64,000 nt of DNA from Argyresthia goedartella (Eukaryota > Arthropoda > Insecta > Lepidoptera > Argyresthiidae). Shown here piece by piece: positions 1-10,589 of this stretch. The stretch lies in the NCBI GenBank assembly GCA_949825045.1, contig OX463822.1, forward strand, positions 30,754,703 to 30,818,702. Reading direction: 5' to 3'. Within the stretch, counting starts at the first letter, position 1; each line of letters begins with the position of its first letter. Made by a program: the position numbers and the translations under genes. Under the pieces are notes generated by a model. The model saw only the letters and a list, made by a program, of their open reading frames with translations, did no database searches and had not been told where the DNA came from.

Positions 1-414
1 CAACATAAAAGTTTCATACAAACGAGAACAAAACCATACGAGATAATAACTACAATATTAATGCATTCTCGCAGAACATTCTCAGAAAATATCGCATAAA
101 AATAATTAGAAGTTGTTAGAAACGTAATTTCAAAGTGATAGTAGGATATCGAGAAAACGGGATACAAAAAGTGGAGGGAATCTGGGAGAATAAACCCTCA
201 TCTTTATGGCTTCCTCATAATTATAACATGATACCCGGAGCGAGAAGTGTCCGCTTTTAGAATGGGTTCTTCTAAATGGTATTATGACATTAGGTCAATA
301 CTCCTAGTACTGGTAACCAGCCTAACGAGAACGTCTGTTAATGTTTCCGGAAAGTAGAAAGGAAGGAAGCTTGTGCTTTGATGAAAATAACAGAGGAAGA
401 TGTTGCTGATTAAA
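1..414. other. Unannotated AT-rich flank
   Basis: No reading frame, RNA gene or terminal repeat is recognised upstream of the mariner element. Confidence 0.5.
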
Positions 415-416
415 TA

Positions 417-448
417 TTAGGTCCTTACATATGAAATTGGCGTTTTGC
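417..448. repeat. mariner terminal inverted repeat, left
   Basis: Pairs with 1660-1691 with three mismatches over 32 bp. The element boundary is set by the flanking TA at 415-416. Confidence 0.9.
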
Positions 449-493
449 ATGGGAGGAACATAAAGTCGTTTTTTTTAAATATAATATATTTAT

Positions 494-1504
494 TTAATCA
501 AAGTATGTACCATTGCTATCTATACACTTTTGCCATCTTTTAGGTAGTTTTTCGATCCCTTTATTAAAAAAAACATTCGGACGGGAATCAATAAAATCTT
601 TGAAGGCGGTTTGGACTGCCCCATCAGAGTTGAATTTTTTCCCTTTCAAGAAGTTATCCAAATTTCGAAAAAAATGGTAATCTGTTGGAGCAAAGTACGG
701 TGGATGTCTGAGACATTCCAATTGAAGCTCCTCTAATATGGTAGCCGTCTGTTGTGCAGTGTGTGGTCTAGCGTTATCATGAAGCAGCAGTGGCCTAGAG
801 CGATTGTCCAGCCTCAGTTGTTCAGCAGCTAGTTTTTCCATCATGATTTGCAGTTGCTGACAATAGACATCTGCCGTAATCGTCTGGCCAGATTTAAGAA
901 AGCTGTAGTGAACGACACCAGCACTAGTCCACCAAACGCTCACAAGTAACTTTTTTGGAGTCATTTTTCGCTTGGGGCATGGTTTGGCTGGTTCGGCAGG
1001 GATCCGCCATTGCGATTAACGCTTCCGATTATCGTACAGGATCCACTTTTCATCACAGGTAATGATTCGATTTCAAATCCTTTCATTATTGTGCCGGGTG
1101 AGTAATGCAACGCAGCAGTCAACGTGCGTTTGTTGATTTGCTTCACTCAGTTCATGAGGTACCCACCTTTCAAGCTTTTTCACCTTCCCAATTTGCTTCA
1201 AGTGGATTAAAACAGTTTTATCACTAACACCGCAGCCTACAGCTAACTCGGACGTGGTTTCCGATGTATCCGCTTCCACAATAGCCTTCAATTCTTCATT
1301 ATCAACTTTGGTCTCCGGCCGTCCACTGGGCTTGTTCTGCAGGTCGAAATTTCCAGAACGACAACGTTGGAACCAATAACGCACTGTGTTATCTATTGCG
1401 GCACCGTCGCCATACACATCATTAATCCTTTGAGCCGTTTCTGCAGCACTGGTGCCACGGTAGAAGTCATACTTGTAAATAACGCGATATTTCATGTTTT
1501 CCAT
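494..1504 (-). pseudogene. mariner transposase pseudogene
   Basis: One frame of about 336 codons runs from ATG at 1504 to the stop at 494, close to the 345 or so residues usual for mariner transposases. The N-terminal helix-turn-helix half is followed by the family linker WVPHEL. The first catalytic Asp is in TCDEKW and the second in LHDNARPHTA. Two in-frame stops break it: TGA at 1073-1075 and TAA at 1016-1018. The third catalytic Asp, normally in a PPYSPDLAP-like motif, is missing: the sequence reads HPPYFAPTDYHFF, consistent with a 9-bp in-frame deletion. I chose the ATG at 1504 over the one at 1525 because conserved sequence starts at MENMKYR. The protein cannot be active even if both stops were read through. 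Confidence 0.93.
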
Positions 1505-1659
1505 TTTGTAAGTTGAGTGACGCAAGAAAAAAACAATTGAGGAAAAAACAAATGAATTATAATTTTAGAAACACAAATACATGAGTAAATAGCTGTATAA
1601 ATTTGAATTTGGAATTCCTAACCATAGAGGAGATATTTGAGATCAAAGTGGCCAGTACG

Positions 1660-1691
1660 GCGAAACGCCAATTTCATTTGTAAGGACCTGA
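1660..1691. repeat. mariner terminal inverted repeat, right
   Basis: Reverse complement of 417-448 with three mismatches, followed by TA at 1692-1693. Confidence 0.9.
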
Positions 1692-1910
1692 TATAATATA
1701 AATGCAGGCGAAGGATCATTGTGCATTTAAGAATCTTTGATTGAAATCTCAGCAACCGCTCACATAACTTAAAATAAGGTAAATAAATATTTTTGAAGAA
1801 CTAGTAGGTAATAAGTTCCCTTTAATTACCATGTTATCCATTCATTCATTAGCTGATTCGAGTGGAATTAAGTAGTTATAAAACTTCAGCTCAAAATTAA
1901 CATTAAACAT
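1692..1910. other. Short unannotated spacer
   Basis: AT-rich sequence between the mariner and the first foldback copy; nothing recognised. Confidence 0.4.
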
Positions 1911-2389
1911 TTTATCTACACACTTATCATAAACCCTCTTTACTGCGTACAAAAACCGCACGTTACGCATAATGTTAAACTACTTGGTAAAAACTCATTT
2001 CTTATCTGAAAAATTACACATTATGACCATAATGTGTCATTTTTCTACATATTATGACATTCAAATTTCGAACGCCAACGCCCGCCTGCGTGCCGCTCCT
2101 AGTTTGTCTGTAAAGTTGGTACTGACATTCAAATTTCGAACGCCGACGCCCGCCTGCGTGAAGTTGGTACTACAGAACAAGCTAAACAACTGCAGAGCCA
2201 CAATGACGGTCAAACATGCGGTTCCTGAACACATCAAAGAGAGCTTATGATATGTGTGTATATAAACTAGTGTATGTAACTGTACATAATTAGGCATTAA
2301 AACTCTCGAGTGATATTATTATGAAACTCGCCGAACACTCTCGAGTATTAATGCCCTCCATTATGTAGCAGTCACATAAACTACTATTA
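1911..2389 (+). repeat. Foldback element family F, copy A
   Basis: Begins TTTATCTACACAC and carries two long imperfect inverted arms: TATCATAAACC...AACCGCA at about 1925-1965 pairs with the reverse complement of about 2210-2265. A separate hairpin centred on CTCGAG follows at about 2297-2355. Copies B, C and D lie at 12064, 15248 and 46606. This copy also carries a partial tandem duplication of the stretch TTCAAATTTCGAACGCC at about 2060 and 2128. Short open frames inside it are not conserved and are probably not genes. Confidence 0.8.
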
Positions 2390-2473
2390 TCACACATACA
2401 AAATAGGGAGGGGGGGGGGGGATTAACGCGCAATATCGCCACTCGATAAAATGGCGGATATTGAACGATTCCC

Positions 2474-2641
2474 GTACGGTTCCGGGTTCGAGTCCCGGTG
2501 GGGGCAAATATTTGTTTGATGAGAACGGATGTTTGTACCCTAGTCATGGTTGTTTATCTATCTAAGTATAATATTTATCTATATAAGTATATGTATCATT
2601 GTCTAGTAGATCAATGTGTGTAAATTGTGTCCAAGGTATTA
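2474..2641 (+). mobile_element. tRNA-derived SINE, family S1, partial head
   Basis: A pol III B-box-like stretch (GGTTCGAGTCC) is followed by the body GGGGGCAAATATTTGTTTGA and a tail ending GTGTCCAAGGTATT. It matches the better copy at 35425-35671; the A-box half of the head is diverged or replaced. Confidence 0.75.
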
Positions 2642-2980
2642 AACTACTCGAGATTTATTTTGTTTCAATGAGAGAGTTCACGAGACTTTTCCAAGTCATC
2701 TGGCAGAAGTCCAACCTCTGAATCAGCGTGTCTGGCGTAAAATAATGATTCAGTTCGAATCGAGGTAGCTTTTAACTCTGGCGCCGCCGGTTAGTCAGCA
2801 GACCGACGGATATAAGTCTGTTACTGAATCATTGAGCATCATTTGATACGATTTTTAGATTGTTTATATGACAAAAGTATTGCACAAGGGCCGAAAAAAT
2901 CTGGTAGTTTTCATTTCATCGTCTAAGTGCCATTCCACAAAAAAGTCGATGGACGATACTGAAATAAAATATAAATAGGG

Positions 2981-3150
2981 AAATATTAAACTGCACATCA
3001 ATAATACCAATTTTTTCAGCAAATATCAGGGCAAAAGACTGCGGTAGCTTAGGTGAAGGGTAAAGGGGGTGAGTGAAGCGAAGCCTCCTTTATCCTTCAT
3101 ATTGGGTTGAACATGTAAGAACAACAAAAATACTAAAAACATAAAATTTA
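2981..3150 (+). repeat. Core-hairpin element, type A end, 3' side incomplete
   Basis: The A-type end (TTAAACTGCACATC) is followed by the shared core GCGGTAGCTTAGGTGAAGGG and a GAAGCGAAG-loop hairpin at about 3045-3100. The right terminal module seen in the 11564-11787 copy is not recognisable here. Confidence 0.75.
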
Positions 3151-3681
3151 TATCAATATAATAATATCAATTATGGCTGAGGATTAGCGTTCCAAGGCTT
3201 CTAGGTTAGGTTTAGTAAAATATTTCTACCTTTTCGGGGCTAACGCCTGCGAGCAGGTTAATGCTGACTGCATAGTTGCATTTGACGGTGCATTATTATT
3301 CTGAAATGGTCATCAGTTTGAGATGAGCTTCTTAAAACCGCAAACACCGCACATTTCACTTAGTGTTATCGAATTTTGATGTGAATATAATGAGGGATGT
3401 CTTTGACACGAAATCGAGGAGATGGTGAAAGGTGGCAAAGTACCTGAATTATTTTCTTTGGGTAGGTGTACTGAATTTAAGAGCTTCGTGGTCTAATATG
3501 GCCTGAATAAGACTGAAAACCAGCGCTAAGGCGTTTTCACCTTAGCATTATGCTGAGTCAGCTGCCATTTCGCAGCTGCTGAGGCGAATCGCGATAGCGG
3601 TTTTGGTATGCGGTAGAACTTGTTGACTGTATGCGCCTCGTCAGCTGTGAATAAACGTTTCTTTCTTTCTTCTTCTTTCTA
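3151..3681. other. Unannotated intergenic stretch
   Basis: Nothing recognised. A CT-rich run (CTTTCTTTCTTCTTCTTTCT) ends it just before a SINE. Confidence 0.4.
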
Positions 3682-3825
3682 ATAGGTTTCACGCATGCTT
3701 CTCACACAGGGGATGCAGGTTCGAATCCTGACCAATGAGATAATTAATTTATCTTAAGTACAGTTTCGGACGTTCAGTGTTTCGATGTCAATTTAAGCTG
3801 TAGGTCCCGGCTGCGTAAGCTGTAT
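3682..3825 (+). mobile_element. tRNA-derived SINE, family S3, 5' part
   Basis: tRNA-like head with B box GGTTCGAATCC at about 3719-3729, followed by the family body (TAATTAATTTATCTTAAGT). It lacks the distal half present in the 56512-56800 copy. Confidence 0.75.
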
Positions 3826-3845
3826 TTTGTGTAACTCTAAAAGTA

Positions 3846-4041
3846 AGTGCCATGGCTCACAGAAAAATCAAATATAGATATATAAGATATAACTGTAAAC
3901 ACGAAGGGGTTGTTTTTAGTCCGTATAGCACACGAGCTGATGCCCGCTCAATATGTGGGGACCCGGACATAGCAGGGAGGTCTGACTCCTGGCCATGGGT
4001 AATTCCATTTTTTCCCCTCCAACAAAAAGAAATAAGTAAAT
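3846..4041 (+). mobile_element. A-tailed retroposon, family M
   Basis: Starts GCCATGGCTCACAG and ends in an A-rich tail after CCCCTCCAACAAAAAG. Two further copies are at 36966 and 57946. The shared A-rich 3' end points to retroposition. A 63-codon open frame inside is not preserved in the other copies, so I do not call a gene. Confidence 0.7.
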
Positions 4042-4117
4042 AATAAGTAGGTACCTACTTTTGCCATGCTTTCACAGTTTTTTTTTTACTGTAGATATTT
4101 ACATATATTTAGCAAAC

Positions 4118-4222
4118 GTCATTTTTTGCCTTTTCTCTACATTGGACCACTGTGGGAGAAGAAGGGCGTAGAAACTCCCACAGATTGATTTATAGATCTC
4201 TTTTAAAAATAGGTTATGCTTA
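4118..4222 (+). repeat. Interspersed repeat, LINE 3'-UTR-like
   Basis: The stretch TCTCTACATTGGACCACTGT plus GGGCGTAGAAACTCCCACAG recurs at 31668-31755, with a weaker relative near 41300. Probably an untranslated end of a non-LTR element. Confidence 0.55.
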
Positions 4223-4291
4223 ACTAATACAAATATGAAAAGTTAATCAAAGTTATAATTTTAATAGCATATGTAGGTCATACATCGTGAG

Positions 4292-4402
4292 AAAACCTTC
4301 ATTATTCCATAGCTGCGGCGATGGGCCAGCCCCCAGTCACGCAAAATGGAGTTGACTATCTGGCTGTGCCTCTGCCAGCCCGTATGGGAAAAGGCTGAAG
4401 CT
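4292..4402 (-). repeat. Interspersed repeat, family P
   Basis: Reverse-strand copy of a family defined by CCTTTTCCCATACGGGGTGG and CATTTTGCGTGACAGGGGGC. Other copies are near 16440, 25762, 27003, 50172 and 54634. No protein is recognised in it. Confidence 0.65.
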
Positions 4403-4407
4403 ATATT

Positions 4408-4560
4408 ATTTCTTAATTTCCTTATTGCGCGCAAAAAATTAAAATAACAAGATATTCATTTAAATAGTGTACAAAGGCGAGCTTATCTGTAGCAAGAGTT
4501 CTCTTCCAGCAAACCAAGTCAGGATGAGAAAGGTTGATCGCTGAGCACGGGTAGACCTAT
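4408..4560 (+). repeat. Jockey/CR1-like LINE 3'-end fragment
   Basis: Carries ACAAAGGCGAGCTTATCT and CTCTTCCAGCAAACCAAG, which also form the 3' untranslated end of the LINE at 52107-53931, and are found at 45378 and 55838. Best read as a severely 5'-truncated insertion. Confidence 0.6.
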
Positions 4561-4919
4561 GTGTGTTTGTATTTGTTTGTTTTTCAAAAGTCAAAACCTA
4601 TGTGTACAACAAACCCTTATTATAATTTACCTGGTATCATCAATATTAGCCGACAAACTTATATTATGGAACTAGGCAACACAAAAGATAGAAATAAGGC
4701 TTTTTTATTCAATAATTAAACAAATTTATATTAAAATCAATATCTAGTGCTGTTTGGCATTGCGTCTATTTTATGAGACACTTTGGGATGGGAAAGGCAA
4801 TGCCCACGTTTATTAATTTCTGTGTTCGCTGAACGTCCATTGTGAATTCTATTTTTGCCTTTGGATATTTCTCGGTTCTTGCGCCTTGGAATGGCTGTTG
4901 GTTGATGGTGGAATGTCAA

Positions 4920-4987
4920 AGTTCAACAAAAAACACAGACACAGGTCGTGATAACTCACGACCTGTGTCTGTGTTTTTTGTTGAACT
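4920..4987. repeat. Perfect 32-bp palindrome arms, TAAC loop
   Basis: Two exactly complementary 32-bp arms (outer ends AGTTCAACA and TGTTGAACT) flank a four-base loop TAAC. Origin is unclear; it could be a minimal foldback element. Confidence 0.9.
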
Positions 4988-5025
4988 GTAATATATGGCG
5001 TAATAGATATGTAATATATGTAATA

Positions 5026-5069
5026 ATGGCGGATTCCTTTATTGTTAACACAATAAAGGAACCCGCCAT
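5026..5069. repeat. Near-perfect palindrome, TAAC centre
   Basis: ATGGCGGATTCC... pairs with ...GGAACCCGCCAT with one mismatch around a GTTAAC centre. It lies 38 bp from the previous palindrome, which has the same loop. Confidence 0.85.
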
Positions 5070-5164
5070 ACATAAGGAAGTATGTAAATTGCATGAACCA
5101 AAAAAAAAACTCAGTCTGTCGCCCAGTCAGTCGTTCTACTCGCACGTTGCAATTTATGTACAGT

Positions 5165-5375
5165 CAGCATCAGATATATGTGAGCAGGATAGCTACTCAA
5201 AAAGATATACACATCTTAAAAAATCAGAAATATCTAGACAGACAAAGTGACAAGAACCTCAGAGTTAACTTGGATGTAGACATAATCTTGACACGTTGGC
5301 TGTGTAGATATTTCTGTTTTTTAAGATGTGTATATCTTTTTGAGTAGCTAACCTGCTCACATATATCTGATGCTG
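5165..5375. repeat. Foldback MITE, about 85-bp arms
   Basis: CAGCATCAGATATATGTGAG at the left end is the inverse of the right end. The arms continue through AGATATACACATCTTAAAA and leave a central unpaired stretch of roughly 45 bp. No transposase is encoded. Overlapping open frames on both strands follow from the arm symmetry and are not genes. Confidence 0.85.
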
Positions 5376-5410
5376 AATGTTCATATATAAAAATATTGTA
5401 TGCACACATA

Positions 5411-5445
5411 CGAAGCGGTAAGCATCTTCGTTGCTTACCGCTTCG
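5411..5445. repeat. 14-bp hairpin
   Basis: CGAAGCGGTAAGCA and its exact complement flank a 7-base loop. No T-run follows, so it is not called a terminator. Confidence 0.7.
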
Positions 5446-5652
5446 CAGTGCGTTTTTGGCCCCATCGATTCAGGCGTTTTGAATTAATTTTAGGGGCCAT
5501 CCATGTTGCGCTCCTGCGCATTTAATTAAAAACGCGCTAATAGCGATCATGACTGTCCCATTGATTCTCGATTGTGACCAAGCCTAATTTTGTTGCGTAA
5601 AAACTGTACAACATCAAGGCGCTGAGGCATATATAAAGATTTTGTTATTCAG

Positions 5653-6294
5653 TAGGGATGTGAAAAATAATCGATTATAGAAAAAAAAACGATTGTTAAA
5701 TAAAAAAAACTATTTTGTTTTCGGTCGATTTTTTGCTTGCTTGCGTTTTACGGTGGTGCCAATTTATTTATCTACAATTCTTTTTAGACGTAGAGTGTAA
5801 TGTATAGAGGTTTGTTCCAATGTTGGGATTCTTGTGAGATTATTATGTTTAAACATAATATATCCGGTTGGAAACCGGAATTATTCGTTTTTTCTTTCTC
5901 GAAAAACTCGAAGTCGGATTTTCGGCAAAAGGCTGCCACACTTTTATTCTTAAAGACCATGCCTAAAAATGTGTGTTCAATTTTATAATAATATGTAAAA
6001 ACGTTGATTAACTGAAGACTGTGGTAGATTTTATAATTATACATAAGAAAATGCTGATTTGACGGAAGACTGTGCATGGTTAAATTTATAATAGTACTTG
6101 CATTAAAACGTTGATTTGTCTGAACTGAAGACTATTTATTATAGCTAGCATAAAAATACAAAAAAAACTCTTAATACAAAAAATCGATTATTTTTGTCTT
6201 AATAATCGTTTTTTTTTTTTCAAATCAATTTTTGTAGGAAAAAAAACGATTAGGTAATTATTAATCGATTTTTCTGTGCTAAGTCACATCCCTA
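5653..6294. mobile_element. hAT-like non-autonomous element
   Basis: Both ends read TAGGGATGTGA in inverted orientation (11 bp perfect). The flanks TTATTCAG (5645-5652) and CTATTCAG (6295-6302) match at 7 of 8 bases, as expected for an aged 8-bp hAT-type target duplication. The 642-bp interior has no transposase frame. At about 6000-6150 it has three degenerate units, each containing GATT...CTGAAGACT-like sequence. Confidence 0.72.
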
Positions 6295-6419
6295 CTATTC
6301 AGCACCTTACAGAGCTGACTAATATATACATAAAGTGGCTTTAACCTCTCAAATACTGAGGGTAGTTGGGAAGGGTCGCGATTTTGAACCTTATGTCATG
6401 GCAATAAAATTGAAAACCT

Positions 6420-6860
6420 TTAACGGAAAAGTGGCGTTAGCGAAGTGGTAGCCGGTTACCTATGTTACGTATTTTTTATTATTGGGAATGGCAGAATCGT
6501 CTTGTTTGCCTATTTTCTTAATATTTTTTTAACTTAACTAAATATTTTTTAAGAGTTGCGAAATAAAATATATTTAAAATTCTTGCAACGAGCCCTTTTA
6601 TTTGATATGCTACACACGATACAGTTCAAAAACCTTTTTTTTGAATTTTCTGATTTGCACACCTATTGAGCCCCCCTATTTGAACCATATGTTTTTCATT
6701 ATTTTTCCTTTAATATTTAGGTGAAGACCTATGTTACGTACTTTTACTTGGAGTATTAAAGTAGCCAATAACATTTTAACTACTTTTGCAATCTTAACAC
6801 GCAGGAAAATCAAAGATACCAAATCAAAGAGAATTATACAAGAAACATTAATGACATTGT
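6420..6860. other. Unannotated AT-rich stretch
   Basis: No supported feature on either strand. Confidence 0.4.
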
Positions 6861-6861
6861 G

Positions 6862-6906
6862 CGGTACTTAGGAACCCTTCGTACGCGAGTCCGACTCGCA
6901 CTTGAC
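6862..6906 (+). repeat. End fragment of repeat family R
   Basis: GGAACCCTTCGTACGCGAGT followed by CCGACTCGCACTTGACC matches the right end of the family R copies at 42406, 54061 and 57046. Confidence 0.7.
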
Positions 6907-7938
6907 CATTAATTTAAATTATTAGAGTACCTATCTAGCTATCAAGTTTACGCTAACCATAAAACCAGCCTCTAAAAAACAACAGAAATTATAATTAAAA
7001 TAACTTGAATAGCTTGAATATTTTAATTAATTTAAATGACTTAAATACTTTCTGAATTATATTTTGACTCTTTAATCTTAATGGTCCGTGTATATCAGGA
7101 AAACGTTATAAACTAGTACTGGTTGCAACAGAATGGTGTGGTCTTTTATGGGATTATTGTGGACATCTTCCAGAACTCTTTCACTGTGTAACCTTTTTGA
7201 TAAGATGTCTCAAGACAACTTTATTTTTCACTTGTCATCCATCATATCTATTTATATCAGTAGGCATGGATGGCATGGCACTAAAATCGCGACTCCTAGA
7301 CCTGGTCTAAAAGCAAATAAAAATATTTAGTTACGTAGATTTCTTTAACAGTGCATTGAAGTCGAGTTATTAAATAACTTATAAAAAAATAGTTACGTAG
7401 ATTTCTTTAACAGTGAAGTGAAATTGTGTTAATTTAATAACTTATTATTAGTGTTCGACTCTTGGGCATGTATTTAAATCGACTGACAGTCACATACAAA
7501 AATAATGGCGAATTTTAATGGATCCATCGATGGAAAAGTTGTGTAACAGATTTTTGGTCATAATTCGTGATATAAGAGGGACAATATCCGTTGTTTTGCC
7601 CGTCGGCTAAAATACTAATAAATTGCCTGGGTAACCTCCGTAAATAAATGTAGAACATACAGGAAAGAAGCTTTTCACTGACCTTAATTTAACTTAGATT
7701 AAGTATGTATGATTGTATGACCAGTTAGACCAATTTATCGATATCTGTCAACGCCATGGCCAGTTTTTCTTCGACAAGATAGGAGGCCGATTATGCTTTC
7801 GTCTGTCTCTATGTCTCTGTGTCTGTCGGTTCCGGTCTAGGGGCCACAGTTTTCAAGCGATCATCCTCACAAAACTTGGCACACGTGTTCCTTGAATTAA
7901 CAGTTTTTTTTTGTCGTGAGCTTTTTTAGGTTTTCTCT
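6907..7938. other. Unannotated stretch
   Basis: Contains a short direct repeat (TTAGTTACGTAGATTTCTTT at about 7329 and a near-copy at 7391). Short open frames are present, but no recognisable gene. Confidence 0.4.
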
Positions 7939-7939
7939 T

Positions 7940-7966
7940 GGGGGGAGGGGGGGGAGGGGGGGGGAG
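7940..7966 (+). other. Poly-G tract, possible G-quadruplex
   Basis: Runs of 6, 8 and 9 guanines are separated by single adenines. The long runs could supply four G-tracts. Structure is inferred from composition only. Confidence 0.6.
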
Positions 7967-8064
7967 TTATGACGTCAGTTTTTTTTGTATGGGTTTATTT
8001 TTTTTCTGAAAACATCGTGTGGGTGTCAAATTGAAGGGCTTCATGAGCCGGTTCTAAAAATAAA

Positions 8065-8104
8065 CTACACCATTACCTTTCTTTTTAGAAAGGTACTGGT
8101 GTAG
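8065..8104. repeat. 18-bp stem hairpin
   Basis: CTACACCATTACCTTTCT pairs with AGAAAGGTACTGGTGTAG with one mismatch around TTTT. A second small hairpin (ATTTCTTGGA / TCCAAGAAAT) follows within 45 bp. Confidence 0.75.
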
Positions 8105-8159
8105 TATATTTTTAGATTTCTTGGATTTTATCCAAGAAATATTTTCAAAACATACCAAG

Positions 8160-9140
8160 TTTGGACTCCTCGAAGTTGGAGACGGATTAGTAAAGAGGAT
8201 TCTATACAGACCATGAGAGTGAGTGAAATAGACTATAACTATTTTCGTGAAAAGTCAATAGATTGTATTTTAAATCGGAAAATGTAGTTTACAAAGTTAT
8301 TGGTGCGGCTACTTTACTACTAGATTTTGATTGAATCTAAAATACTTACCTATAAATTGGTTCACAGTCCCCCCTTTTAGCGAGGTCTACTGCCCACAGG
8401 GCCACTAGTTTAAACTATTGCCAGTTTCTACTAAAAGTCAAGTTTCTTCTTTAAGAGCGCAACATAGTTTCCCTACTTATTTTAGTAAGTAGCAATCATT
8501 AACGATCCGTTACAGTTAACGGGGTTAAACCAACATCCAGTGTATCTGATTCAGATTATTCGTGACTTAAAAATCTAGATATAGGCGCTTGCCTCACTTC
8601 TATCACTTCCTAGACCTTATACAGCTCTGTTAAAGTCAATTTTCCGTGAACAAAGAAAAGTATACCTTAACGGTGAACCAATAACAACTCGTGCAAACTG
8701 AGATAATAGGAATTACCGGGTTTTATAGGAAATTAGTCGATATAATTGGTTCTAATGTATCGATGGTATGTGTTTCGATCGATACTCGATAAATCGTATC
8801 GTGAGAGAATGAGAATGTAAATGCTCATGAATATGTAATTTATTGGATGTTCGTCGGTATTTGTGTCTTGAAGTGCCGATAAGTATATTACGGAATGTAT
8901 GTGGTGTATTTTAATTCTTTGCCGTTTTTTGCATTGAGGCACTATTCTGAGAAACGTTAAGAATTTATTTATTTAATTACTTAAAATCAAACGGAATAGT
9001 CGTTATCTCTTAGTTATTATGATAAAAGTGTGCAAAGTTGGTCATTCATTACACACGAGGCAGTATAATGCCATTAGCGAGTGCAAAAAGTAAGTCGAGT
9101 TAAAAATCATAATAAATAAACTATTTTAACTTACTTATAT
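8160..9140. other. Unannotated stretch
   Basis: No supported gene or repeat; a 69-codon minus-strand frame at 8733-8942 has no recognisable features. Confidence 0.4.
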
Positions 9141-9144
9141 GTCA

Positions 9145-9293
9145 CCGTTAGGTGATCAACTATCGACAGATAGTAAACCAGTAACCAGACCGACGGGGTT
9201 TAGAATTTACGTTTCTTTTGTTCTTACATGTCAACCTAACACGAAGTAAGTATGCTAAAGTTTACTATCTGTCGATAGTTGAACAACTAACGG
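9145..9293. repeat. MITE with about 33-bp inverted ends
   Basis: Left end CCGTTAGGTGATCAACTATC and the inverted right end share AACTATCGACAGATAGTAAA. The 149-bp unit encodes nothing. No clear target duplication was found. Confidence 0.75.
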
Positions 9294-9586
9294 GAAAAAA
9301 AACTTTAGTTTATCATCTAACGGTTTTGACAATCTTGACATATATATCATAATATGTTCGTAACCTAAAATATTTTATTTATTCACAAAAATATTTATTG
9401 TTTGTAGGCACAAAAACTGTTAGCGGAGATTGATAAAAAATAGGTACATTCCGCAATAGTTTAAAAAGTAGAATCATTAGTGCTTAATAAGCTCCTTTAT
9501 GAACCTAAAGGCGTTGTTGAAAAATTAGTTATCGTTATAATAATCGTATCTCATTCCTTTTTGTTTAACTTCGTCTGATTCCGAAA

Positions 9587-9622
9587 TTGCCCTGTGAAAG
9601 CCGTAGGGCTTTCACAGGGCAA
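9587..9622. repeat. Perfect 16-bp hairpin
   Basis: TTGCCCTGTGAAAGCC and its exact complement flank GTAG. An outer pair (GTCTGAT / ATCAGAC) lies just outside, so the full foldback is larger. Confidence 0.8.
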
Positions 9623-10282
9623 CTATTATCAGACTAACGTCAAAAGCAAGTTTACAATATGACGAAATTACGAATCATCAATAGCAAATCTCGAGGCGAT
9701 GGTGGAACCCAATAACCATTATCTATAGTTATGATGAGGAACAGGTCCAAGAGAGGTCATTGATCTCGGCTAGGCCTGTATAAGGCTGCTACGGTGCTTC
9801 TGCGGGGTGGGGAATTTGATATAAGCTAGCCGCTTTCGGAATTGTCACTTAGTAGGGATAAAATGCTGATGTTTTGTAGTTTGCATCGCCCACCGCAAGA
9901 AATGTAGATCTTAGACACTAGAGACTATACCATTATGTTAATAATGAGATTTGTTTGTCAAAAATCTTCAAAATGCGATGACGCAAAGAAAGACTGACAC
10001 AAAATGAAATGCTTTGAACCAACATCTTTATTGCTTCTTTGGACTTCCCATGTCATAAGCCGGTCTCACACAGCCGGAACGACTTTCTGAATTCATAATA
10101 GGTAACATGCAACGATTTTGTTGTCGTTTTCATTTTCAAAAATATCATGTCGAATAGACCAGGAGCTTAATCAAACTACTATAATTTTTTGGCTAAAATC
10201 ACGGGTTGAAACTGACAGTAGACAGTTTGCTGCGAAAATGGATTTGCAGTTCCGATGACACACTTTGTGTTGGCCGATTTTA
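9623..10282. other. Unannotated stretch
   Basis: No recognised gene or repeat. Confidence 0.4.
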
Positions 10283-10490
10283 AAGTACGATCGCGGAGCA
10301 GGAAGAATTTCTGTCATTAACCTGTTATTACCTGTCTCTGTCGCTTCCGCGTGAATATATTAACGGCACGCTCGCTCACGGCGGTCATTGCATCTGTGCG
10401 AGCGTGACTTGAATATATTTACGCGGGAGCAACAGAGATAGGAAATAACAGGTTAATGACCGAAATTCTTCCTGCTCCGCGAACGTACTT
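10283..10490. repeat. Foldback MITE, about 90-bp arms
   Basis: AAGTACGATCGCGGAGCAGG at the left is mirrored by the right end. The arms continue through TTAACCTGTTATT and the AATATATT region to a GC-rich centre, giving 208 bp with no coding capacity. Confidence 0.85.
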
Positions 10491-10589
10491 CACCATAGGG
10501 TAAGTAAGTAAGGGACCGAGCTATGCTTCTTCTTCTTTCGCTCAGTGACAATTTAACTGTTGTGACGTCGCTAGTCGCCAATGTTTTAA

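Larger units (their letters stand above)
417..1691 (-). mobile_element. mariner transposon, full length, inactive
   Basis: This 1275-bp element has the usual mariner size. Both ends carry a 32-bp inverted repeat (417-448 and 1660-1691) that begins TTAGGTCCTTACA on the left and differs at three positions on the right. TA dinucleotides at 415-416 and 1692-1693 are the target-site duplication expected of Tc1/mariner insertion. The single transposase frame on the minus strand is broken. Intact ends mean it could still be moved by a related enzyme supplied in trans; that is inference. Confidence 0.93.

Noticed and set aside
1972..2250. 92-codon plus-strand frame with an overlapping minus-strand frame
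   Set aside because: Lies inside foldback element F; the frame is not preserved in the other three copies.
5411..5445. Hairpin considered as a bacterial-type terminator
   Set aside because: The window is eukaryotic and no T-run follows.
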